A stretch of 64,000 bases of DNA, from contig CM040125.1 of the NCBI GenBank assembly GCA_022559845.1, forward strand, positions 290,146,200-290,210,199, read 5' to 3'. This document shows, piece after piece, positions 24,074-35,778 of this stretch. The notes beneath the pieces were generated by a model. It saw nothing but the letters and a program-made list of their open reading frames with translations, ran no database searches and was not told the origin of the DNA. Within the stretch, counting starts at the first letter, position 1. Each line of letters opens with the position of its first letter. The DNA comes from Amorphophallus konjac. Taxonomy: Eukaryota; Streptophyta; Magnoliopsida; Alismatales; Araceae. Position numbers and translations under genes: made by a program.

Positions 24074-24091
24074 TGGCACGCCCGGTGGGAC
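24074..24091 (+). other. Primer-binding site of element C
   Basis: TGGCACGCCCGGTGGGAC, four bases after the LTR end; the form is common in plant Tat-type gypsy elements. I do not assign the tRNA. Confidence 0.8.
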
Positions 24092-24110
24092 TGAGTCTCC
24101 CTTCATCTCT

Positions 24111-27100
24111 ATGCCAAAAATAGGAGGCCCAGCGGGCCCCCCTCAAATTTCTGATTCTGTGCGCTTTCCTTATTTCCAGGAAGCTACAATGACTACTGGA
24201 ATCATGTCCATATACTTCGACCAACAACCGATCGATGTGCATGTCCAAGAGGGTTACCTGGCGGTACCACTGTCATTCGGGTCGATGCCCCCTGCTGTCG
24301 GGCTGCCCAACTGCCTGGGCCTCGTCTTCACTGACCTTCTGCAGGTCGACAACAACGAGCAAGGCACTGCTGCAAGTGCCCCGATGAAGACTGTTGATAA
24401 CAAGGGTAGCTTACCAGAGAGGACGACCTCGACAGTCGTCGCCTGCTATGTTCATCATGTTCAAAGGAGGGACACGGTCCCCGCTGCTGCCCAAATGAAG
24501 AAAAGAGCTAACCGGAGGAGCCGGTATGCTGCTGCCGACCGTCGTCTCTCAAATTCTGGGAGGACGATGATGATGGGTAACGTTAGGGTGAACCTCAACG
24601 ATCGCCCGAGAGAAGTCCGGTCGGACAGGATTGTCCCGACCGTCCAGATCGACAACAAGTTCCAAGTTCTGGCCACCAGGAGGGCCAACGGGGAAACTGA
24701 TGAGAGGAAGCCGCTGGCGCCCAAGCCAGCAAGATATAAATAGGTCTGGCGACCAAAGAAGATTCAGAGCTGGGCCCTAACTCGAGATGAGGGGAAAGCT
24801 ACCGAGGATGCTGTTGCCCGCTTCAGGGCATAAAGCAGAAGAGGAGAAGGAAAAGACATACGAGATGATGCTGCTGTTTACCCCAGGGCTTGGGGTAAGA
24901 AAGATGAGAAAGAAAATGAAGAAAGAAATCTGACCACTGTTCGCCCCGGGATGAGGGGCAGAAAATATGAGCGGAAGCAAGACCTCTCGGTCCCCCATCC
25001 CAGGGCTGGGGGCAGAAGATGGCAAAGGAAGAACTATGATGCTGCTGCCAACTACTGCCAGGATGGCGACAGAAGATTTGAGAAAGACAAAAGAATGAGA
25101 ACAAGCGAACCAGTCGTTGCTGCCATTCCAAGAAGACCGAGAGCCTGTGCCAGACAGGCTGATATATTTAGATATTCCAAAGCCGAGCATCTGAATGCTC
25201 AGGTGGCAAGACTGGCTCATCAGCAAAGAGGCCAGGAAAGACTGATGCTCCAACCAGAGCCACAAAGGCACAATCAAGAAGAGATGAAGCAAGTGGCTCA
25301 AGACTACTTCCACTACCTAGGGAATTCAGCCCTCGGTCAGCAAAGATTATCCCGTGCCCTGGGCACCGTGGATAAAGAAGAGGAAGAAACCCTTCAAGAA
25401 GTGATGCTCGAAGTCTCCTCCTCCGATTCCAATGATTATGGGGAAGGCCACAGGGCCGGATATGGGAAAGATGACATGTGTGGGGAAGAACCTGAAGAAA
25501 GAATATCGGTCTTTGACCGACTCAAATATCCCGACCAGGCAAAAAGAAAAGTCTACAGGCAGAAGGGAAAGATACAGATCTTCACCTGTAACATGGCTGG
25601 ACTTGTCAGGAGGCAAGACATGCTACCAACTCAACCGGACGAGCTACTCAGGCTGGCAACCAGACCCGGGCCTGTCACAAGAAGAGGCCAGGCAGCAAAA
25701 GATAAAATGAAGACTAATGGTGAAGCCTGCAAGATCACCATTATGACGGTTAATGTGGTGACAGCGGAAGAGGGAGATAATCCCTTCATTGATGATGCTG
25801 AAGGGACTTCAGAAGATATACAGATCCCGTCCACCCTGGATCCCATGATCCAGATGATGTTCAGAAGATACCAGCAGGAGATCAATGCTCTCAGAAGACA
25901 GCTCAATGAGAGACATGAAGCTACACCGGTCTCCAAGCAAGCCGAGCCTGTCGGGCATACTTCCAGCTCAACAGAGACGGCTATCCCAGCTAATCCTCTC
26001 CTGGCTGATAAGGGCAAAGCGCCGAGCCAACCTATTCCATAGCAAACAGTAGCTCAGCCCTCTGCGTCTCAGACACAGCCTACCGCGCCCACCTTACGCG
26101 CCACTGTGATGACAACTCCTCATAGTCAGCAACAAGCTCACTTCTTCCCAGAAGACATAGATCCAGCCGTAGCCCACAAGCTGATGATTGAAAGAATTGT
26201 GGAGATGAAGTTGTCTGAGAAGACTGGCGATGATGTTAGTACCTATGATGTGTACAAGGTGCCATATCCTCCCCAATATGCTGCTAAGAGACTACCTCCA
26301 GGCGTCAGTAAGCCGCCCAAGTTCAAAAAATTTAATGGCCAGGGCTCCCCCAGAGAGCACATAGCTTACTACACCACAATCATGGGCGACCTGGCAGTCG
26401 ACGAAGCTTATCTGCTTAAGTTCTTTGGCTCATCCCTTACTGGGTTAGCCTTTGAATGGTATTCAAGCCTGCCAGCTGGATCGGTGGTTGATTGGCCTGA
26501 TATGCAGAGAAAATTCCGCGACAGATTTCATGTCACTGAAAGAGAAATCACAATAGCAGAGCTATATGCAACCAGGCAGAAGCAAGATGAAACTGCACTG
26601 GACTACATCAAAAGATGGAGGAACTTAGCCATGAGATGCAGAAGACCCCCCCATCAAGAAGATGTAGTGCAGATATGTAAACAGAGCCTCAGGAGAGAGG
26701 TGCCAGAAAAGATGATCGGTGCAGATGTCAGAACATTTGACCGATTAAACAATATAGTGGCGGAGGTTGAGACGTTCTTGTCCAAACGTCCAACCGCCAA
26801 TGTTCCCAATGTGCTGAAAGGTAAATCTAATGATCGACGACCATCACATTCTGAGGCCAACACCGTCAATTTCAGAACCTTCGAGCAGCAGAAAGGGAAG
26901 AAGGGGGCAGATGAAGCTCCCCCGCCTGAGGGTGCAGCAGAAAGAAAAGACAAGGTCTCTCTAAGAGACAAGATGAAGAAGGCTTACTCTTTTCCCAAGG
27001 AGAAGACGACAGCACTATTTAACTGGGCATATAAGTTCAACAAGGTAACATTGCCTGAACCGAAGAGACCCGAGGATGCGGCAAAGAAAGATGATCCGCT

Positions 27101-28031
27101 GTTCTGTCCATTTCACCGTGCGCTGGGGCACGCAATTGAGGATTGTTATGTCTTCAAAGATATCATGGAAGGAATGGTTAAAAAGGGTGAGCTGCAGCTG
27201 GGAGATTATCAGGTAAAGCCGCCTCATCCACATGAGCCTCCGCCCTGGAGAATGGCCACCAATATGATCTCAGTTTACCAGCAGCTGCCTAAGGAAGCCG
27301 TTGAGGAATGTACCAGACATACCTATGAAGCTTGTTTTCTCACCCCACTGAAGGATCAGGAGGGATGGCAGACGAAACCCATAAAGAATAGAAGGAAAAC
27401 TCCCGCAGCCAGTGCCAGCGGGGTGATTATTCGAGGTGTCACACCAAGGCCTGAACCGCCTCCAGTAAAGCCAGTATGGCGCACAGCTGAGACCGGGCCA
27501 GTCATCCGGATCCCTACTCACAACCGGAGGAGACAAACTCCCCTACCCGCACATAAAGAAGTAAGTCCTGCAGCCAGGCGTCTACAGCAGTATATCAATG
27601 AGCTCGATGAATATGAGCAGAAAAAGCCCAAACACCTGCTGGTAAAAGACTGTATACTCTGGAAGCAACTCGAAGAATTGACAATTGAAGACCAGCCAGA
27701 GGCAGAACAAAGAAAAGATGAGACTGAGCCCTTCTGGGGGCAGGAGCTGGCAAAGCCAAATTCCCAGAAGAAGAAGAGACGGCCCAAGCCCAAAAAGGGA
27801 AAGAAAGTCACGACAGTACAATGTAACACCCTGTCAGTGCTCTTTTCCTTGCCCAGGGAGGATGATGAGGCTGAAGCATCAAATGCCCCGCTAGAAGCCA
27901 ACCATGCTGAGGCCTCTACCTCAGCCCATGCAACACGTTCTGGGGAAAGATGGGGGCGCCCACCACCAGCTAATCATAATATTATATTCAGAGGGGAGCA
28001 ACCCTACCAGATCCCAAAGCCAGAGGTATGA
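24111..28031 (+). pseudogene. gag: Element C gag with long N-terminal extension
   Basis: One continuous frame from the ATG at 24111 to 28031, broken by stops at 24741, about 24833 and 26040. The first roughly 650 codons are basic and low in complexity and include a short block ISVFDRLKYPDQAKRK (about 25500) that resembles the pre-Gag region of Tat elements. The Gag core lies at about 26280-26760, with PPKFKKFNGQGSPREHIAYY, LTGLAFEWYSSLPAGSV and RDRFHVTEREITIAEL, the retrotransposon Gag pattern. It is followed by a CPFHRALGHAIEDC motif near 27100 and a charged tail. The ATG lies 20 bases after the primer-binding site. Fusion of the extension to gag in one frame is inferred from continuity of frame across the stops. 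Confidence 0.82.
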
Positions 28032-29699
28032 GGTGTCCAGGTTCCTCCCCCTGCCAACTTGTACGAAGAGAAAGAAGAAGCTCCTTTATTCCTGGAATTC
28101 TTGTCCAGTTTGGAGAATGAGCAATTGGCTCACACTGCTCCAGCTAAAAGCAATAAATGCCAGCAGACTGCAGTTAGGAAGCAGAAGCAGCATGAAGAAA
28201 ATGAAGGAAGTGACCCTCTAGCAAAGCCAGGGGCTGTTGCTACAGAAGAAGCCTCCCGGGAAACAGGGGAAGAGAATGAAACTGGGACTGGGCAACAAAG
28301 GCCACAAGCACCACATGAACCTCCAAGACCCCGATGGGCAGAAGAAATGAGACTGTCTAATGTCCGGGTAGGCAGTCGAATCATGAAGATGTTGAAGAAG
28401 CTCCCTACCAGGTTCTCCATCTGGAAAATCCTCTCTCTGAGTGAAGAAGCCCGCCAAGCAATTGTGGATGCCTTGCAGTCACCGGCACAATATGAAGCAC
28501 TCTTAATAGAAGTGAATTCTGGGCCATCGATCACATTCACAGAAGATGATATGCTAATCCCGAATTCCGGTCATAATAGGCCGCTGTATATGAAGGGTTC
28601 CCTAAACTGTCAGCCGCTGAGCAGGATACTGATAGATCCCGGGGCTGCTGTGAACATCCTCCCATACCGCATCTATCAGAAATATTACTTTGATCTGCAG
28701 CTTACCAAGGTCAGAGATATGAAAATTGCAGGGTTCAACCAGAAATGTGAAACACCTCTTGGGGTGGCTGATTTCAACCTCACATTGGGCGACCTCACTA
28801 CCGTGGTACGATTTTATGTGATCGATTCCAACACCACGTATAAGGCCCTGCTGGGGAGACCGTGGCTGCATGAATATCAGATAGTGCCATCCACGCTACA
28901 TCAGTGCATCAAATACTGCCATGAAGGAAAAGAAGAAAGGGTGTTTGCAGATCTGCATCCCTTCGAAGTATTCGAGTGTCATATGCTCGATGCATCCTAC
29001 TACACCGAGGTGTCACAGAAGGGTGAAAAGAAAGAGGCTGTGGCCAGCCAGAAGAAGCCGGTCACGAAGGCAAAAAATTGGTCTCCACCGCCACCCAGGG
29101 GCTATATTAAAAAGCATGAAGTATCTCACATCTCTTACGCTGGTGACTTTGCTCAGATCACCCCTCCTAGCATCCGTCCAGAGGACACCGATGAAGAAAT
29201 GAAAGATAGGTACATACAGGTGAAGGTTCCACAGGGTTTATTTAAACCCATCGTCAGCCTTGAGTACCAGACGGTGCTACCACTGAGGACTATGGAAGTC
29301 CCTCGCTTCTGCGAGCCTCCCATTATATTCTACACCGGGGAGTCAGTCGAGGAAGATGATCAAGACTGCATGGTCCCTGAAGAAGCTGTGAATCGGATGG
29401 TGCCTATTACAGGCTTGGATTGTACTACCCAACGGGTTTCGCAGATGTTCTCTAAGATGAAAATGCCATCACTACAGTCTGCCGCCCAGAAGAAAGCATT
29501 CAAGGAGTTATGGGATCCGCCTCGAGATAATAAAGAATTGAGGAAGATCACACAGCACCCGGGACTGGGCTATACTTTACAAGAATACTATGAGGCCGAG
29601 GTGGATGTCATCTCTACCTTCTACCAGCATGAAGATTCCCCTGGGGTGGGCTACGACCCGTACCCTTCGAAGATGAAGAAATCATTTATCAGTCCATGA
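28032..29699 (+). pseudogene. pro: Element C protease region
   Basis: Continues the gag frame after a TGA at 28029-28031 and is open from 28059 to 29699. The retropepsin-like core is at about 28540-28910: GPSITFTEDDM, then ILIDPGAAVNILPY, and GRPWLHEYQIVPSTLHQC about 75 residues later. The active site reads Asp-Pro-Gly where most retropepsins have Asp-Thr/Ser-Gly. Downstream are basic and acidic linkers. The stop TGA overlaps the next ATG as ATGA at 29696-29699. I call it a pseudogene because of the upstream stop, although the frame itself is long and open. Confidence 0.78.
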
Positions 29700-32600
29700 C
29701 AGACAATGAAGCCCCAGACAATCAACCAGGGACGGGAACGTCTGATGAAACAAAAAAAGATTGGTGCTGGGAAGACGTACCTTCCAAAGAAGATCTGTTC
29801 CATACTGAAGAAAAGTTTGACACGGGAACCCCGGATGAAGACCAAGCAGCCAAAGAGCTGAGGGAATGCTTGGAGTTTGAGCACATCCTGGAAGAAGTCC
29901 GGGCTCTACAGAATGATGATCTCTCAAGGGAGTCTGCATCAGAAGAGCCTCTAAGGGCGGAAGACTCCGTCTTTGAGTTTCCTGCTGATCCAGTTACGTC
30001 CTCGGGGCACACTGAACAGAATACAACAATTTTGGCCGTATATGATGAGCCAGCACCCGCTGATGACCAGTATGATGAAACAGAGAATCATGAAACTGAA
30101 GAAGATTATATCCCGGGAGGCTTCATTGACTTGCAAGAAGCCCCGCCCGAGGTCGAAGACGGAGGTCAGGCCACCGTCGATGAGCTTATAGAAATAAATC
30201 TGGGAACCGCAGATGAGCCAAGGCCGACATTCCTCAGTGCACTGCTGGAGCTAGCTACCAGGGAATAGTATATACAGTTTTTGAAGGAATTCCGAGACTG
30301 CTTTGCATGGACATATGATGAAATGCCGGGACTGAGTTCTGATGTGGCCCAGCATCGATTGGCAATAAACCCTGAGGCTAACCCTGTAAAGCAGCCTTCC
30401 AGGAGAATGCGTCCTGAACTGATAAATCAGGTTAACAAAGAGGTTGACAAGCTGATTGATGTAGTCTTTGTCGAAGAAAACCAGTATACTACATGGCTGG
30501 CCAATATACTGCCCGTAAAGAAGAAGAATGGGCAGTTCAGAATATGTGTTGATTTCCGGGACCTTAATAAGGCTTGCCCGACAGATGATTTCCCGGTGCC
30601 AATCACTGAGGTGATGATCGATCCAACTACTAGCCATGAGGCCCTATCATTTATGGATGGGTCATCCGGATACAACTAGATCTGGATTGCTGAAGAAGAC
30701 AGAGTGCACACTGCATTCCGCACCCCGAAGGGGATATTCTACTACAAAAGGATGTCGTTCGGCCTCAAGAATGTCGGCGCTACCTACCAAAGAGCCATGA
30801 CAAAGATCTTTGATGATTTGCTCTTCAAGAAAGTAGAGTGCTACATTGACGATCTGGTGGTGAAAACCAGCAGAAGAGAATACCATTTGCAAGACCTGAG
30901 GATGGTGTTCCAGAGGTTGTGCAAATATGAGCTCAAAATGAACCCTATGAAATGCGCCTTCGGCGTGTCCAGTGGAAAATTCCTCGGGTTTATTGTCCGT
31001 CATAGGGGCATTGAAATCGACCCGTCCAAGATTAAAGCTATCTAGGAGCTCCCTCCACCAAGGAATCTGCACGAGTTGAGATCCCTGCAAGGGTGTCTGG
31101 CCTACATCCGACGATTTATATCTAATCTATCGGGAAGATGCCACCCCTTTCACAAGCTCATGATGAAAGATGTACCGTTCCTCTGGGACGATGGCTGTCA
31201 GGAAGCTTTTGAGAAGCTGAAAGAATATCTCAAGACCCCTCCAGTGTTGGGGGCACCTATTAAAGGTAGACCTTTAATACTGTACATTGCAGCCACACAC
31301 TGTTCCCTGGGGGCAATGCTGGCACAGATAAATGAAGAAGGCAGAGAATAGGCCTTGTACTACCTAAGTAGGAGGCCGATTAGAACTGAAGAAAGTTATA
31401 GCTACATAGAAAAGACCTGCTTGGCACTGGTCTTTGCTGTCAAAAAGCTCCGACACTATATGTTGTCACATGAAGTCAGATTGATATCTACAACAGATCC
31501 GCTCAAATATATATTGACTCAGCCAGTACTGAAGGGCCGGTTGGGCAAATGGGCAGTAATTCTGATGGAATTCGATATTACCTATACACCCCAGAGGGCG
31601 ATAAAAGGACAGGCCGTGGCTGATTTCTTCGCCGAATATCCTGTGCCAGAAAATGATATGCTAGGGACTGAATTACCCGATGATGAGACGCTCGAAGCCT
31701 GCCAAGCTCAGTCAGCTATGTGGCAGTTATTCTTTGATGGAGCATCCAGAACAGAGGCGGACTCCGATGGAAAGACCAGAATGCGGGCCGGAGCCGGTAT
31801 TGTGCTGAGATCACCGGAAGGGGAGGTTGTGCATACTTCCTGTTCTATAAACAAGCCATGCACCAATAATGAAGCCGAGTATGAAGCTCTGATAATCGGA
31901 CTCCATATCAGCCTCAACATGGGTATCCAAATGCTTCAGGTATTCGGGGATTCGATGTTGGTGAGAAAGCAAATCCAAGGGGAGTTCGAAGTGCGAAAGC
32001 CAGAACTGAATCCCTATCACCAAAAGGCTATGAGCCTCATGGCAAAATTCTATCATATTGAGCTCAGGCATGTGGGCCGTGGACATAATGCCCAGGCTGT
32101 TGCACTGGAAAAGCTAGCCAGCTCACTAGCAGTCCCTCCAAATGAGACACTGAACATTGTTGTTATGAACCGGCGGCAAGTCCCCAGTATGCTAGAAGGG
32201 TGCCCCGAAGAAGAATAAGTCGCTACTGTTAGCACAGAACAGGCATCTGACTGGAGACATCACTTGCTACAGTGGTTCCTGCACCAACAGCTACCGCAGA
32301 AAAGAGAAGAGAAGATGAAACTTCTGAGAATCAAAGAATCTTATGAATTCAGAAATGGGACTCTGTTCTGAATAATGGCAGATGCGCGCAAGAAGATTCT
32401 ACTCCACTGCCTATCCACTGAGGAAGCTTGGCAAGCGATGAAAGAAGTACATGCTGGGATAGCAGGTGCCCACCAGGCTGGTCCCAAGATGAAGATAGAA
32501 ATCAAGAAGTTGGGCTACTATTGGCCCACCATGTTCGAAGACTGCTGTAAATTTGCAAAATCATGCTAGAAATGCCAGGAGCATGCTACTGTGCCTCGAA

Positions 32601-33532
32601 GGCCTCCTACGACTCTGCATCCTATAGTTCCCAGTTGGTCGTTTGCGCAATGGGGAACTGATGTAGTCGGTCCACTGCCGACTTCCTCGGCCGGACATAA
32701 GTACATACTAGCCATAACAGATTACTTCTCTAGATGGGCGGAGGCTATAGCATTAAGAGAAGAGACTGGTGAACTGGTCGCCAGATTCATCAAGCAGAAC
32801 ATCATCTTCCGGTTCGGGATCCCCAGCCAAATAATATCTGACAATGGAAGTCATTTCAGAAATCAGAAAGTCTATCGGCTTGCCGAAAAGTATAAGATCG
32901 AATGGAGGACTTCTACTCCTTACAATCCGCAGGCAAACGGATTGGCAGAAGCTTTTAACAAGACTCTCTGCACCTTGCTGGCCAAGGTCGTTGGTTCTAA
33001 TAAAAAGGACTGGGAAGAGAAAATGTATGAAGCTCTGTGGGCATACCGCACCGTCTTCAAGACACCTACAGGGTGCTCACCATACTCATTGGTATACGGC
33101 TCGGAGGCAGTGGTTCCACTAGAGCTGGAAGTCCCGTCACTCAGAGTGGCAGTCTAATATGACCTGGCCCGTGGCGAACAAACCAATGCTGATAGAAGGT
33201 TAGAAGAATTGGCTGAATTGGAAGGAAAGCGCCTCCAAGCTCAGAAGAATATCCAAATGTATCAGGCCCGCATGGCCACTGCATTCAACAAACTCGTAAA
33301 AGGAGGAGAATTTAAGAAAGGTGACCTCGTCATGGTCAAGAAAAAAGAAGTCATGGCGTCCAACCCAAAAGGAAAGCTAAATGCTAATTGGGAGGGCCCT
33401 TATGTGATATAGAGGGTCTACGAAGGAGGGGCCTACATGGTTGTTAACCATCGAGGGGAAATCCGATCCTCGCCACTCAACGGTAGACACCTAAAGCTAT
33501 ATCATGCTGCACAACCAACATTCCCCGAGTAA
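29696..33532 (+). pseudogene. pol: Element C pol: reverse transcriptase, RNase H, second RNase H, integrase
   Basis: One frame throughout, with about nine stops and no evident frameshift. An acidic linker (29696-30268) leads to reverse transcriptase (30281-31045), with FRDLNKACPTDD and a CYIDDLVVK catalytic box (Ile where Val is usual). RNase H follows (31076-31660), then an archaeal-type RNase H (WQLFFDGASRTE, NNEAEYEALIIGL) to about 32210. Integrase (32375-33412) has its zinc region, the Asp of TDVVGPL, the Asp of SDNGSHF and the Glu of NGLAEAFNK. The C-terminus ends at TAA 33530. At least five stops (near 30266, 30675, 31042, 32567 and 33410) are TAG where a Gln is expected, and one (near 32369) is TGA where Arg is expected. 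Not functional as read. Confidence 0.88.
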
Positions 33533-33539
33533 TCGGACA

Positions 33540-34262
33540 AAGGCTACCTTTTTCTTGGTTTAGCGGCACTCCGCCCTAACCGAGCTACTCTCTTTTCTTG
33601 GTCCAGCGGCACTCCGCCCTAGCCGAGCTACCCTTTTTTCTTGGTCTAGCGGCACTCCGCCCTAGCAGAGCTACCCTTTTTTCTTAGTTTACCGGCACTC
33701 CGCCCTAACTGAGCTACCCTCTTTCCTTGGTTTAGCGGCACTCTGCCCTAACCGAACTACCCTCTTTCCTTGGTTTAGCGGCACTCCGCCCTAACCGAGC
33801 TACCCTCTTTCCTTGGTTTAGCAGCACTCCGCCCCAACCGAGCTACTCTTCCTTGATCTAGCGGCACTCCGCCCTAACCGAGCTACCCTCTTTCCTTGGT
33901 TTAGCGGCACCCCGCCCCAACCGAGCTACTCTTCCTTGATCTAGCGGCACTCCGCCCTAACCGAGCTACCCTCTTTCCTTAGTTTAGCGGCCCTCCGCCC
34001 TAACCGAGCTACCCTCTTTCCTTGGTTTAGCGGCACTCCGCACTAACCGAGCTACCCTCTTTCCTTGATTTAGCGGCACTCCGCCCTAACCGAGCTACCC
34101 TCTTTCCTTGGTTTAGCGGCACTCCGCCCTAACCGAGCTACCCTCTTTTCTTGGTCTAGCGGCACACCGCCCTGGCCAAGCTACCTTTTTCTTGGTTTAA
34201 CGGTACTCCGCCCTAGCCGAGCTACCCTTCCTTGATCTAGCAGCACTCAACCCTAGCCAAGT
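33540..34262. repeat. Tandem repeat block 1 of element C (about 17 units of about 43 bp)
   Basis: Units contain TTTAGCGGCACTCCGCC and CCGAGCTACCCTCTTTCC; the period is 43 bp (33731 to 33774), with some shorter units of about 38 bp. It starts directly after the pol stop. No spacers or cas genes, so not a CRISPR. Bases 34263-34437 are a purine-rich stretch with no gene. Confidence 0.92.
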
Positions 34263-34437
34263 CACCCCTTATCGTGATATAATAACATTCTGACCTGTCA
34301 CTCTCTAAAAAAAAAAGGAGAGAGAGAGAAGAAAAGAAAAAGAAAAAGGGAAGAAGAAAGAGAAGAGATAAAATGGGGTTAAAAATAGAGATACCCCGCC
34401 AGGCTTGTTCAGGCATTCTGGACAAGGGCAAAAATGG

Positions 34438-34570
34438 CCAAAACCCAGCTATGGTGAAAACCCGAAAGGGCACTGCAGGTAAAATCAGGTACCCCGCCAC
34501 GTGAAAACCCGAAAGGGCGCGCGGGCAAAAGCAAGAGGGGGCTGGCTCCGGTGAAAACCCGAAAGGGCAC
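34438..34570. repeat. Tandem repeat block 2 of element C
   Basis: Three units of about 50 bp beginning GTGAAAACCCGAAAGGGC. Confidence 0.85.
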
Positions 34571-34599
34571 TTGGGTCAGTAATGTGGTAGCCCCAAAGA

Positions 34600-35660
34600 A
34601 AGCCTCATCTCCCACCATAAACTCCTCGTCGATCGGCCGGCACCTTGTCCGATCAACGATTGAACCCACTCAGTATAGACCCTACGTCTATCTTGATGAG
34701 ACCCTTATTCACCCTATCCAAAGTCCCGCCATGGTGAAACTCACCGTTGATCGACCGGCACCCCGCCCGATCAATGATAAGACATATCCAGTTTAGACCT
34801 TATGTCTATCCTGATGAAACCTATGAATTCCTTTGCATTGGTATAAACCCAATACCAATGATGAAACCTACCTTTGGTCGACGGGCTCGCTGCCCGATCG
34901 GCAAAGAAACCGGTCCGGTTTAGACCTTACGTCTGTTCCGACTAGATCTGCATATTTCTCTACGTCCCGCCGTGATGAAACTCGCTGCCGATTGACTGGC
35001 ACACTGCCCGATCAGCGATGAAACCTGTCCGGGCTAGACCCTACGTCTATCCCGGTGAAACCTATGAAATCCCTACATTGGTATAAACCCAATACCGATG
35101 ATGAAACTCGCTGTCGATCGACTGGCACACTGCCCGATCAACGATGAAGCCTGTCCGGGCTAGACCCTACGTCTATCCCAATGAAACCTATGAAATCCTT
35201 GCACTGGTATAAACCCAATACTGATGATGAAACTCGCTACCGATCGACTGGCACACTGCCCGATCAGCGATGAAACCTGTCCAGGCTAGACCCTACGTCT
35301 ATCCCGATGAAACTTATGAAATCCTTGCATTGATATGAACCCAACACCAATGATGAAACCTGCTATCGGTCGGCTGGTGCGCTGCCTGATCAACGCTAAA
35401 ATCCATCCAGGGGGTACCTTCCGTCCACTCTGACAAAACACGACACAACCATTCAAATCAATTTAGACCTTCCGTCTGGATATACCATGAAACTTTATTC
35501 CTTTACGTTAATGTCGACCCCACATTAACGATGAAACTCACATTCTCAGCAAACGGCCTCGTGCCCGAGCTGCTATTTATATCCTCTAAATCAATTCGGA
35601 CCTTTCGCCTGAATAGATCATGAAACCCTACTTCCCTTTGCATTGATGTTGACACCCACA
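34600..35660. repeat. Tandem repeat block 3 of element C (about eight units near 126 bp)
   Basis: Units contain GATGAAACTCGCTGCCGAT, CTGGCACACTGCCCGATC and TAGACCCTACGTCTATCC. Successive unit starts at about 34973, 35099, 35225 and 35351 give an exact 126-bp period. Units further left and right are more diverged. Confidence 0.88.
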
Positions 35661-35678
35661 TCAATGATCGTGTGTCCA

Positions 35679-35778
35679 NNNNNNNNNNNNNNNNNNNNNN
35701 NNNNNNNNNNNNNNNNNNNNNNNNNNNNNNNNNNNNNNNNNNNNNNNNNNNNNNNNNNNNNNNNNNNNNNNNNNNNNN
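35679..35778. other. Assembly gap (100 N)
   Basis: A run of exactly 100 N. Sequence to its right aligns with the 5' LTR of C only from 21605 onward, so at least the first 1267 bp of the 3' LTR, with its polypurine tract, are missing. Confidence 0.97.

Noticed and set aside
33540..34262. CRISPR-like regular repeats
   Set aside because: Repeats are directly adjacent without unique spacers, follow a retrotransposon pol gene, and no cas gene is present.
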